From the NCBI GenBank assembly GCA_027457185.1, contig DAIDTN010000093.1, forward strand, positions 1-6,618: 6,618 nucleotides of DNA, read 5' to 3'. Origin of the DNA: Burkholderiales bacterium (lineage in GTDB: Bacteria; Pseudomonadota; Gammaproteobacteria; Burkholderiales; SG8-39). Of this stretch, positions 1-6,359 are shown in pieces (positions within the stretch are counted from its first letter, which is position 1; every line of letters begins with the position of its first letter). A program made the position numbers and the translations under genes. The notes under the pieces were generated by a model, which saw only the letters and a list, made by a program, of their open reading frames with translations, did no database searches and had not been told where the DNA came from.

Positions 1-1
1 G

Positions 2-1321
2 GTGCCGCCGGCGCATGCGGCGGCGAGCGAACCCGCCAGCGGGCAGCCGCTGTTGCGCGAGGTGGTTGCGGCGGTGAGTCCGTCCGAACTGCACTCGACC
101 ATCAGCACCCTGGTGGGTTTCGGCACCCGCCACACCCTGTCGGAGACAGCGTCCGACACGCGCGGCATCGGCGCGGCACGGCGCTGGGTGCAGGGGCGCT
201 TCGCCGCACTGTCGGCGCAATGCGGCCACTGCCTCGAGGTGGTCACGCCGTCGCAGACCATCAGCGGCCCGCGCATACCGCAGCCGACGCAGGTGACGGA
301 TATCGTCGCGATCCAGCGCGGCAGCGGCGATCCGAACCGCGTGATCCTGATCACCGGCCACCTCGATTCGCGCGTGTCCGACATCATGAATTCCACCAGC
401 GACGCACCCGGCGCCGACGACGATGCGTCGGGCGTGGCCGCGGTGATGGAAGCGGCGCGGGTGCTGTCGCAACACCGCTTCCGCGCCACGCTGGTCTATG
501 CCGCGCTGTCGGGCGAAGAGCAGGGCCTGTACGGCGGCAAGGTGCTGGCCGAATACGCACGGGCGCAAGGCTGGCAGGTGGAGGCCGACCTCAACAACGA
601 CATCATCGGCAGCAGCCATGGCGCGGACGGCGTGAACGACAACAGCACGGTGCGGGTGTTCTCGGAAGGCACCAAGGCGCTCGAGACGCCGGCGCAGGCC
701 AATCGCCGGCGCTACAACGGCGGCGAGGTCGATTCGCCGTCGCGCAACATCGCGCGCTTCATGGCGACGCTGGCGGTCCGCTACCTGACCAACCTGCGGG
801 TGCGGATGGTCTACCGCACCGACCGCTACGGGCGCGGCGGTGACCAGGTGGCCTTCCTCGATCTCGGCTTCCCCGCCGTGCGCGTGACCGAGGCGCACGA
901 GGACTACGCCCACCAGCACCAGGACCTGCGCGTCGACAAGGGCGTGCGCTACGGCGACACGATCGAGTTCGTCGATTTCGACTACCTGGCCCAAGTGACA
1001 CGGCTTAACCTGGTCACGCTGGCCGCGATGGCCGACGCGCCGGCGCCGCCCAAGGGAGTCGGCATCGAGGGCGCCGTCACGCCGAACACCACCCTCAGGT
1101 GGCAGACGCAGCCTGACGCTGCGGGCTATCGCGTGTGGTGGCGCCGCACCACCGCGCCGCAATGGAAATACAGCCGCTACGTCGCCGCCGATGCGGCACA
1201 GCCCGGCCGGCTGACGCTGAACAACATCGTCATCGACGACTGGTTCTTCGGCGTCGCTGCCGTGTCGGCCGACGGCTACGAATCGCCGGTGGTGTTCCCC
1301 GGTGATCCCGGCGCGTTCTGA
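2..1321 (+). CDS. M28 family zinc metallopeptidase (aminopeptidase-like), 5'-truncated, with C-terminal FN3-like domain
   Basis: The gene encodes a secreted or periplasmic zinc exopeptidase that probably removes N-terminal residues from peptides. The open frame has no stop back to the window edge. The GTG at position 2 is probably not the start, because the first residues (PPAHAAASEP) resemble the end of a signal peptide. Counting from that GTG, the M28 di-zinc site is complete: H120 in GHLDSR, the bridging Asp in GADDDASG (139-141), catalytic E172 and ligand E173 in SGEEQGLYGG, D200 in NNDIIG, and a His in EDYAHQHQD (304 or 306). Residues from about 350 to 439 form a fibronectin-III-like module with W367, Y376 and a late VAAVSADGYES strand, probably for substrate or surface binding. 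A CGHC motif at 74-77 could form a disulfide. The family call is secure. The substrate is unknown, and a role in feeding the downstream transporter is only inferred. Confidence 0.93.
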   Translation: MPPAHAAASEPASGQPLLREVVAAVSPSELHSTISTLVGFGTRHTLSETASDTRGIGAARRWVQGRFAALSAQCGHCLEVVTPSQTISGPRIPQPTQVTDIVAIQRGSGDPNRVILITGHLDSRVSDIMNSTSDAPGADDDASGVAAVMEAARVLSQHRFRATLVYAALSGEEQGLYGGKVLAEYARAQGWQVEADLNNDIIGSSHGADGVNDNSTVRVFSEGTKALETPAQANRRRYNGGEVDSPSRNIARFMATLAVRYLTNLRVRMVYRTDRYGRGGDQVAFLDLGFPAVRVTEAHEDYAHQHQDLRVDKGVRYGDTIEFVDFDYLAQVTRLNLVTLAAMADAPAPPKGVGIEGAVTPNTTLRWQTQPDAAGYRVWWRRTTAPQWKYSRYVAADAAQPGRLTLNNIVIDDWFFGVAAVSADGYESPVVFPGDPGAF

Positions 1322-1349
1322 GCCTCGCGCGCCTGCACCGCGGACTGGT

Positions 1350-1391
1350 GCTGGGCGCCTGGTCAGGGTGCGCCAGCCGTTTCGCGTTTTT
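1350..1391 (+). terminator. Possible terminator hairpin after the peptidase gene
   Basis: GCTGGGCGC (1350-1358) can pair with GCGCCAGC (1370-1377), giving an 8-bp GC-rich stem with one bulged G. A TTTTT run follows at 1387-1391. The T run lies 9 bases beyond the stem rather than directly after it, and it abuts the ribosome binding site of the next gene. The element may therefore be a weak terminator, a leader structure or chance. If it works, the peptidase and the MBL gene are separate transcription units. Confidence 0.3.
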
Positions 1392-1396
1392 GGGAG
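1392..1396 (+). promoter_or_regulatory. Ribosome binding site of the Tat-exported MBL gene
   Basis: GGGAG lies 9 bases before the ATG at 1406. It supports that start, which also places a twin-arginine motif at residues 10-11, where a Tat signal should have it. Confidence 0.7.
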
Positions 1397-1405
1397 TCGA
1401 CGAGC

Positions 1406-2539
1406 ATGAGCGACTATCTGGGTAGCGAAGAGCGCCGCAGACTGCTGGCCGCGTCCACCGCCGCCGGTCTCGGCCTTGCCGGCGGCGTGTTTTCGAACAT
1501 TCGTGTCGCTCAGGCAGAGGCGCTCACCGGCACGCCGCCTGAGGTCGACCGCGTTTCGGTGGGTGTGGTGACCGACTCGTATCATCACCAGTTCGAAGCC
1601 TCGGGCAAGTTCGGTGAGGTGACGGTACAGCGTTACGCGCGCCCGCCCTCGACCCGGCTGCCGCGCACGCTGCAGAACGAATGGGGCCTGGCGCTGCACC
1701 TGGAGTCGGCGCGCGGCACCGAGACGCGGCAGATGCTCATCGATTTCGGCTTCACCGGCGACACGCTCAACAACAACCTCGAGCTGCTCGGCATCGACAC
1801 GGCGAAACTCGACGCCATGCTGCTCTCGCACGGCCATTACGATCACTTCGGCGGCATGGCAGGATTCCTCGGCGCGCACCAGGCGAAGCTCAAGCCCGGA
1901 CTGCCGTTCTATCTCGGCGGCGAGGAATGTTTCTGCAGCCGCGAGACCGGCCCGGCCGACGCGCCGGCCAACTTCGGCGCGCTCAGCCGCAGGGCGATCG
2001 CGGCGGCCGGACTGCGCGTGCTGTTCGCCGAGCGGCCGTCGCTGCTCGCCGACCACGGCTTCACCACCGGCTATATCCCCTTGGTCTCGTTCGAGCAGCC
2101 GGCGCAGGCCTCGCGCATGAAAATCGGCCTCGAGCCGGACGGCCTCGGCTGCGCGCCCGAGGGCCTGCCCGCGGAAAAGCGCAAGCAGACCATCATGCCG
2201 GACGACTTCGAGCACGAGCACGCCACCTGCTTCAACGTGAGAGGCAAGGGGCTGGTGATCATGACTTCGTGCGGGCACCGCGGCATCGTCAACTCGGTGC
2301 GTGGCGCGATCAAGGTATCGGGTATCAACAAGGTGCACGCGATCCTCGGCGGCTTCCACCTGGCGCCGATGCCGGAGGAATACGTGCACAGCACCGTGGC
2401 CGCGCTGAAGGCGTTCAAGCCCGACTACCTGATCCCGATGCACTGCACCGGCACGGCGTTCTACGAGGCGGCGAAACAGGCACTGCCCGGGCGCGTGCTG
2501 CTCAGTTCGACCGGAACGCGATTTACGTTCGGCGCGTGA
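1406..2539 (+). CDS. Tat-exported MBL-fold metallo-hydrolase, COG1237-like
   Basis: This 377-residue MBL-fold enzyme is predicted to act in the periplasm after folding in the cytoplasm. The N-terminus has a Tat signal: ERRRLLAAS around residues 9-16, a hydrophobic Ala/Gly/Leu stretch, and an AQA cleavage site near residue 37. The metal centre is visible as SHGHYDHFGG (H142, H144, D146, H147), H291 in TSCGHRG, H318 in GGFH, and H346 in PMHCTG. The run DFGFTGDTLNNNLELLGID leading to HGHYDH is typical of COG1237, which is often named after the archaeal dihydropterin-ribofuranosyl-aminobenzene phosphate synthase. That specific activity should not be assumed for a Tat-exported bacterial member. 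A long segment between residues 150 and 280, including the Cys pair C175/C177, separates the metal motifs. It lies 84 bp after the peptidase gene, on the same strand. The fold and export route are secure; the substrate is unknown. Confidence 0.9.
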   Translation: MSDYLGSEERRRLLAASTAAGLGLAGGVFSNIRVAQAEALTGTPPEVDRVSVGVVTDSYHHQFEASGKFGEVTVQRYARPPSTRLPRTLQNEWGLALHLESARGTETRQMLIDFGFTGDTLNNNLELLGIDTAKLDAMLLSHGHYDHFGGMAGFLGAHQAKLKPGLPFYLGGEECFCSRETGPADAPANFGALSRRAIAAAGLRVLFAERPSLLADHGFTTGYIPLVSFEQPAQASRMKIGLEPDGLGCAPEGLPAEKRKQTIMPDDFEHEHATCFNVRGKGLVIMTSCGHRGIVNSVRGAIKVSGINKVHAILGGFHLAPMPEEYVHSTVAALKAFKPDYLIPMHCTGTAFYEAAKQALPGRVLLSSTGTRFTFGA

Positions 2540-2746
2540 CGCCGGCGGCGGATCTAAGCGCTCCGGGATTGACGACATTGATCGGCGCGCCGGCCGCGCA
2601 GACCTGGGCTGGCACATCGACCGCGTCGAGGTGAAAGGTTTTGCCGGTCTGTTTCAGGATAACGAAGTTCATGGATGGCCCGAGATTGGGGGCTGGTACG
2701 GCGCAATCCTAATTATCCGCCCTGGCGCGGCCAAGCGCGATGCGAC

Positions 2747-2761
2747 GAATGCCGGGCATTC
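2747..2761. promoter_or_regulatory. Perfect 15-bp palindrome, candidate operator
   Basis: GAATGCC, a central G, and GGCATTC form a perfect inverted repeat with 7-bp arms, about 245 bp before the binding-protein start. No T run follows, so it does not look like a terminator. The symmetric odd-centred form suits a dimeric transcription regulator, but no regulator gene is in the window and the distance to the start is large. The symmetry is seen; the function is inferred. Confidence 0.35.
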
Positions 2762-2875
2762 GGGCGCCAGACGCTGCCGGCCGGCGCGAATCGCGGCTTG
2801 CTCCCGATTTAGGCCGGATCGGTCCAAAACCAAATCCACCCTCCAAGTTCGGTTACTGTCGGAATAGAGCGGCAG

Positions 2876-2905
2876 TTGACGCCGGGCAGTTGCCTTTGGT
2901 ACCGT
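2876..2905 (+). promoter_or_regulatory. Weak sigma70-type promoter candidate for the transporter operon
   Basis: TTGACG (2876-2881) matches five of six -35 positions. The best -10 candidate, TACCGT (2900-2905), matches only three of six after an 18-bp spacer. Two copies of GGCAGTTG (2871-2878 and 2885-2892) overlap and follow the -35 box. Transcription from here would give a leader of about 90 nt. The poor -10 box means this could be chance or an activator-dependent promoter. Confidence 0.2.
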
Positions 2906-2990
2906 TCGAGCGCGCCCCATGACGCCATTCGCGGGCCCTGCGATACGAACAAACCCATCAACACGGCAGCCTGCACCCGGGCGCGCCATC

Positions 2991-2997
2991 GAGGAGG
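2991..2997 (+). promoter_or_regulatory. Strong ribosome binding site deciding the binding-protein start
   Basis: GAGGAGG lies 8 bases before the ATG at 3006. An in-frame ATG at 2919 would add 29 residues ahead of the signal peptide and has no comparable site, so 3006 is the start. Confidence 0.85.
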
Positions 2998-3005
2998 AAT
3001 CAACC

Positions 3006-3839
3006 ATGCGGCTAATCCGAACTCTCGCAAACGTGACCGCAGCCGGTATGTTGCTCGCGAGCGCCGCATTCCCGGCGGCGGCCGCCGACGCGATCAAGGC
3101 CGGCTCGATCACCAACAGTCCGCCGATGATCTCCTACGCTTCGGACGGCACCACGCTGCAGGGCGCGATCGTCGATCTGGCGGCTGCGATGAGCAGCGAG
3201 ATGGGCCGCAAGATCGCGTTCGAGCCGATCCCCTTCCCCGGCCTGCTGCCGGCGATGGAGGCGAAGCGCATCGACATCGTGTTCTCGCTGATGAACGATA
3301 CGCCCGAGCGCGAGAAGCTCATCGACTTCGTCGACTTTTTCAATCTGAGCACCATGCTGCTGATCCGCAAAGGCAACCCCGACCACGTCGACAGCCTGGA
3401 GACGCTGTGCGGCAAGACCGTGTCCACGGTGCAGGGTTCGACTCAACTCGCGCTGGTCGAGCAGGCCAGCGCGAAGTGCACTGCGGCTGGCAAGCCCGCG
3501 GTCCAGAATCTGCAATACGCGCAGCCTGCCGATGCGCGCACACAAGTGCAGATCGGGCGCGTCGCCGCATTCCTCGGCAATGCCCCGGTGATGGTGTACC
3601 TCGCCAAGACCGCCGGCAACGGCAAGATATTCGACGTGGTGCGGGGGCATGTGTACCAGCCGGTGCCGCTCGGCATCGGCGTGGCGAAATCGAATACGCA
3701 GCTGCGCGACGCCCTGCAAAAATCGCTCAACGTGTTGATCGCCAACGGCACTTATCGCAGGATTCTGGAGAAATACGGCATCGAGGGCGGCGCCGTCACG
3801 TCGGCCACGATCAACGGCGGCGCCAATCTCAAGCTCTAG
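3006..3839 (+). CDS. Periplasmic substrate-binding protein of a polar amino acid-type ABC transporter
   Basis: This 277-residue family 3 solute-binding protein captures ligand in the periplasm and delivers it to the permease encoded next. From the chosen ATG there is a Sec signal peptide: MRLIR, a hydrophobic stretch, and cleavage near residues 26-27 in PAAAAD. The order is typical: GSITNSPPMISY near the start of the mature protein, the GAIVDLAAAMSSEMG helix (53-67), FEPIPFPGLLPAMEAKRIDIV (72-92), then NDTPEREKLIDF. R102 there matches the conserved Arg that holds the ligand carboxylate in HisJ-type proteins. C135 and C158 may form a disulfide. The family motif GRvDAvvxD appears here as GRVAAFLGN, so the Asp that usually contacts the ligand amino group is N192. 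This suggests a carboxylate ligand that may lack a standard alpha-amino group. The permease gene follows after 36 bp. The family is secure; the ligand is not determinable. Confidence 0.92.
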   Translation: MRLIRTLANVTAAGMLLASAAFPAAAADAIKAGSITNSPPMISYASDGTTLQGAIVDLAAAMSSEMGRKIAFEPIPFPGLLPAMEAKRIDIVFSLMNDTPEREKLIDFVDFFNLSTMLLIRKGNPDHVDSLETLCGKTVSTVQGSTQLALVEQASAKCTAAGKPAVQNLQYAQPADARTQVQIGRVAAFLGNAPVMVYLAKTAGNGKIFDVVRGHVYQPVPLGIGVAKSNTQLRDALQKSLNVLIANGTYRRILEKYGIEGGAVTSATINGGANLKL

Positions 3840-3875
3840 CGCGCGGACGCAGAATCCCCGGGCGCAGAAGCGCTT

Positions 3876-4682
3876 ATGACCCGCGTGGTCCCGCTGCGGC
3901 GCCCCTGGCTTTGGCTGGGGAGCGCAGTGGTGGTCGTGCTCGCGGCGCTGCTGGCGGTCTCGATCTATCGCAACCCCAATATCCAGCACGGCGTGATCCT
4001 GCAATACCAGTTCGCGCCGGCGATCCTGGCGGGGCTGCGCACCACGGTGCTGCTGGCACTGCTCGCGGCCGTCATCGGCGCGGTGCTCGGCGTGCTGCTG
4101 GCGGTGATGCGCCTGTCGGCGAGTCCGGTGCTGCGCCTCGCCAGTGGTTTCTACACCTGGCTGCTGCGCGGTACGCCGCTGCTGGTACAGATCCTGATCT
4201 GGGGCAACCTCGCGCTGCTGTTCGAGCATATCGGGCCGTTTCGCACCAATGACCTGCTCACGCCCTTCGTCGCCTCGGTGATCGCGCTCGGCCTGAACGA
4301 GGGCGCGTATATGGCGGAAATCGTGCGCGCCGGCATCATCGCTGTCGATCGCGGCCAAAACGACGCGGCGCTCGCGCTCGGCATGTCGCACCAGCTCGCG
4401 CTGCGGCGCATTATCCTGCCGCAGGCGCTCAGTGTGATCATGCCGCCTGCGGGGAACCAGTTCATTTCCCTGCTGAAGGCGACTTCGCTGGTGTCGGTGA
4501 TCGCCGGCGGCGACATGCTGACCGCGGCGGAAAACATTTCCTCCGCCAACCTGCACACGATAGAGCTGATGCTGGTGGCGACCTTCTGGTATCTGGTGCT
4601 GACGACCATCGCGAGCCTGGGCCAGCATTACATCGAGCGCCGGCTGGGCAAATCCGGAGTGGGAATCCATGCCACCTCCTGA
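3876..4682 (+). CDS. ABC transporter permease, HisM/GlnP-type polar amino acid family
   Basis: This 268-residue inner-membrane protein would form the translocation channel. It has an N-terminal segment at about 12-30, a long hydrophobic region at 48-80 beginning with LAGLRTTVLLALLAAV (typical of this family), and further segments near 93-117, 126-145, 185-212 and 228-250. The cytoplasmic coupling loop that docks on the ATPase is seen at 148-171, with EIVRAGIIAVDRGQNDAALALGMS including the ALG end of the EAA motif, followed by the RRIILPQAL stretch. Only one permease gene is present, so the channel is probably a homodimer. The start has only a poor AGAAG (3866-3870) ahead of it, so translation may partly depend on the upstream gene. 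Its last 14 bases overlap the ATPase gene. Confidence 0.94.
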   Translation: MTRVVPLRRPWLWLGSAVVVVLAALLAVSIYRNPNIQHGVILQYQFAPAILAGLRTTVLLALLAAVIGAVLGVLLAVMRLSASPVLRLASGFYTWLLRGTPLLVQILIWGNLALLFEHIGPFRTNDLLTPFVASVIALGLNEGAYMAEIVRAGIIAVDRGQNDAALALGMSHQLALRRIILPQALSVIMPPAGNQFISLLKATSLVSVIAGGDMLTAAENISSANLHTIELMLVATFWYLVLTTIASLGQHYIERRLGKSGVGIHATS

Positions 4683-5478
4683 CGTGCATGCCGCTGCTGC
4701 TACTGCGGGGCCGATGCTGCGGGCGCAGGATGTGCACAAGCGCTACCGTCACGAGGACGTGCTCAAAGGCATAGACCTCGAAGTCGCCAGCGGTGAAGTG
4801 CTGTGCCTGATCGGACCCTCGGGCTCGGGTAAGAGCACCTTCCTGCGCTGCATCAACCACCTGGAGCGGATCGATGCCGGGCGCCTGTATGTGGACGGTG
4901 CGCTCGTTGGATATCGCGAGCGCGGCGATTGCCTTTACGAAATGCACCCGCGCGAAATTTGCCGCCAGCGCGCCGATATTGGCATGGTATTCCAGCGCTT
5001 CAATCTGTTTCCGCATCTGACGGTGCTGCAGAACGTGATCGAAGCGCCGCTCAGGGTGCGGCGCGAGGCAAAAGCGGAGGCGACCGAGCGTGCTCGCGCG
5101 CTGCTCGCGCGCGTGGGCCTGGCGGACAAGGCCGACGCCTATCCAAGCCGGCTTTCGGGCGGGCAGCAGCAGCGCGTCGCGATCGCGCGCGCGCTGGCGA
5201 TGCGGCCGAAACTGATGCTGTTCGACGAACCGACTTCTGCGCTCGACCCCGAACTGGTGGGCGAAGTGCTCGGCGTGATGCGCGGACTCAGGGAGGACGA
5301 AATGACCATGATAGTCGTGACCCATGAAATGGCGTTCGCGCGCGATGCCGCCGATACCGTGGCCTTCATGGACGCGGGCGTGATCGTCGAGTCGGGCCCG
5401 CCCGCCGAGATACTGTCGCATCCGCGCCACGAACGCACGCGCGGTTTTCTCGCGCGCGTGATCGGAGTGCGAGCGTGA
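4669..5478 (+). CDS. ABC transporter ATP-binding protein, HisP/GlnQ family
   Basis: This 269-residue cytoplasmic ATPase powers the importer. All nucleotide-binding motifs are intact: Walker A GPSGSGKST (49-57), Q-loop Q109 in GMVFQRFNLFPH, signature LSGGQQQR (162-169), Walker B LMLFDEP with D186 and E187, D-loop SALD (190-193), and switch H219 in VVTHEM. Between Walker A and the Q-loop is a longer segment (about 78-103, GALVGYRERGDCLYEM onward). It resembles the extra strand region known in HisP-like members, so it is not a unique insertion. The first 16 residues (MPPPDVHAAAATAGPM) are a low-complexity leader, and the ATG at residue 16 is an alternative start without a visible ribosome binding site. 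The gene overlaps the permease end by 14 bp and the following MBL gene by 4 bp, so all are likely translated from one mRNA. Confidence 0.95.
   Translation: MPPPDVHAAAATAGPMLRAQDVHKRYRHEDVLKGIDLEVASGEVLCLIGPSGSGKSTFLRCINHLERIDAGRLYVDGALVGYRERGDCLYEMHPREICRQRADIGMVFQRFNLFPHLTVLQNVIEAPLRVRREAKAEATERARALLARVGLADKADAYPSRLSGGQQQRVAIARALAMRPKLMLFDEPTSALDPELVGEVLGVMRGLREDEMTMIVVTHEMAFARDAADTVAFMDAGVIVESGPPAEILSHPRHERTRGFLARVIGVRA
5464..5467 (+). promoter_or_regulatory. Ribosome binding site and GTGA start-stop overlap
   Basis: GGAG lies 7 bases before GTG at 5475. That GTG overlaps the ATPase stop (TGA, 5476-5478), so ribosomes ending the ATPase can restart on the MBL gene. This decides the GTG start. 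Confidence 0.7.
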
Positions 5479-6317
5479 GCCGCAGCCGGCTGGTGCTGCT
5501 CGGGACCGGCGGCGGGCCAACGCCCAAGGTGACGCGCTCGGCGCCGGCGTTCGCAGTCGTCGTGGACGGCGTGACCTATATCGTCGATTGCGGCAACGGC
5601 GTCGCGCGCCAGATGGCGAAAGCAGCGCTCCCGTTTCGTTCGTTGCGCGCGGTGTTCATCACCCACCACCATTCGGACCACAATGCCGACTACGGCAACC
5701 TGTTCCTGCTGTTGTGGGCCGCGGGGCTGAAGGCGCCGGTCGATGCCTACGGGCCACCGCCGCTGGTGCGCATGACCGGGCAGTTCCTCGAACTCAATGC
5801 CTACGACATCGCCACGCGCATCGCCGACGAGGGGCGCCCGCCGCTCGCGCCGCTGATCCGGGCGCACGACATCGCCAGTGCGGGCGAGGTCTACCGCGAC
5901 GAACGCGTGCGCGTGACTTGCACTCTGGTCCAGCATCCGCCGGTGGTGCCGGCGTTCGCGTTTCGCTTCGATACGCTCGACCGCTCCATCGTATTCTCGG
6001 GCGACACCGCGCCCTGCGACAGCCTGGTCGAACTCGCACGCGGCGCCGACGTGCTGGTGCACGAAGTGATGTACGAGCCGGCGCTGGACGAGATCTGCGC
6101 CCGCCTCGACAACGCGACCCGGTTGCGCCAGCACCTGCTCGACAGTCACACTACTGCGGACCAGGTCGGCGTGGTGGCGCGCGACGCCGGGGTGAAGTGC
6201 CTGGTGCTGTCGCACTTCGTTCCTGCCGAAAACGTCGCCGACGAACTATGGCTCGAAGCCGCCGCACGCAATTTCAGCGGCGAAATCGTGCTCGGGCGCG
6301 ACCTGATGGAACTCTGA
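5475..6317 (+). CDS. Cytoplasmic MBL-fold hydrolase, RNase Z-like (COG1234 type)
   Basis: This 280-residue MBL-fold phosphodiesterase or hydrolase-like protein has no signal peptide, so it should be cytoplasmic. It begins with the LVLLGTGGGPTP strand-loop typical of RNase Z relatives. Metal-binding motifs appear in order: ITHHHSDHNADYGN (H64, H66, D68, H69), H154 in QHPPV, D177 in FSGDT, H196 in VHEVMY, H225 in SHTTADQVG, and H247 in LSHFVP. This is the arrangement of RNase Z and its arylsulfatase-like relatives. I do not see the glycine-rich flexible arm used by true tRNase Z to grip tRNA, and the operon position argues against a tRNA-processing job. Its GTG overlaps the ATPase stop, so it is the fourth gene of the transporter operon and probably acts on, or protects against, the imported compound. 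The fold is secure; the substrate is unknown. Confidence 0.9.
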   Translation: MSRSRLVLLGTGGGPTPKVTRSAPAFAVVVDGVTYIVDCGNGVARQMAKAALPFRSLRAVFITHHHSDHNADYGNLFLLLWAAGLKAPVDAYGPPPLVRMTGQFLELNAYDIATRIADEGRPPLAPLIRAHDIASAGEVYRDERVRVTCTLVQHPPVVPAFAFRFDTLDRSIVFSGDTAPCDSLVELARGADVLVHEVMYEPALDEICARLDNATRLRQHLLDSHTTADQVGVVARDAGVKCLVLSHFVPAENVADELWLEAAARNFSGEIVLGRDLMEL

Positions 6318-6339
6318 AGCGCCGCGAACCCTCCCCGGC

Positions 6340-6359
6340 GCCTTAGAACTGCCTAAGGC
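6340..6359. terminator. Hairpin between convergent genes, candidate bidirectional terminator
   Basis: GCCTTAG (6340-6346) and CTAAGGC (6353-6359) form a perfect 7-bp stem with loop AACTGC. An overlapping 13-bp palindrome, AAGGCT-A-AGCCTT (6355-6367), offers an alternative fold that includes the HiPIP stop codon. It sits where two convergent genes end, but no clear T run follows on either strand. It may be a weak or factor-assisted terminator. Confidence 0.4.

Larger units (their letters stand above)
2540..3005 (+). other. 466-bp intergenic region without a convincing gene
   Basis: The stretch between the exported MBL gene and the binding-protein gene holds no frame with recognisable protein motifs. 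Parts of it, around 2650-2720 and 2810-2870, are visibly less GC-rich than the genes, as expected for regulatory DNA. It contains a 10-bp palindrome CGGCGCGCCG (2583-2592) just after the MBL gene without a T run, a perfect 15-bp palindrome (2747-2761), a direct repeat of GGCAGTTG (2871-2878 and 2885-2892), and a strong ribosome binding site at its end. It most likely carries the promoter and control sites of the transporter operon. Confidence 0.6.

Noticed and set aside
2583..2592. CGGCGCGCCG palindrome as a terminator of the exported MBL gene
   Set aside because: A 10-bp self-complementary GC word is common at this base composition, leaves no loop, and has no T run after it.
2631..2867. Open frame in the gap with a GTG start and a partly protein-like first half (VEVKGFAGLFQDNEVHGW)
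   Set aside because: No ribosome binding site, an arginine-rich second half typical of out-of-frame GC-rich DNA, and no recognisable domain. It could be a decayed gene end, but nothing supports that firmly.
2919..3005. Upstream in-frame ATG extending the binding protein by 29 residues
   Set aside because: It would put polar sequence before the signal peptide, and a strong GAGGAGG sits just before the ATG at 3006.
3012..4739. Very long minus-strand open frame across the binding protein and permease
   Set aside because: It is rich in Arg, His and Gln and lacks any domain. It mirrors coding DNA with high GC at third positions, while the plus strand has clear family motifs.
4462..6215. Long minus-strand open frames opposite the ATPase and second MBL gene
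   Set aside because: Their composition is that of antisense shadows, and the plus-strand genes have complete catalytic motifs.
5475..6317. Annotation of the fourth operon gene as the housekeeping tRNase Z
   Set aside because: The metal motifs fit the wider family, but no tRNA-gripping flexible arm is seen and the gene is coupled to a transporter.
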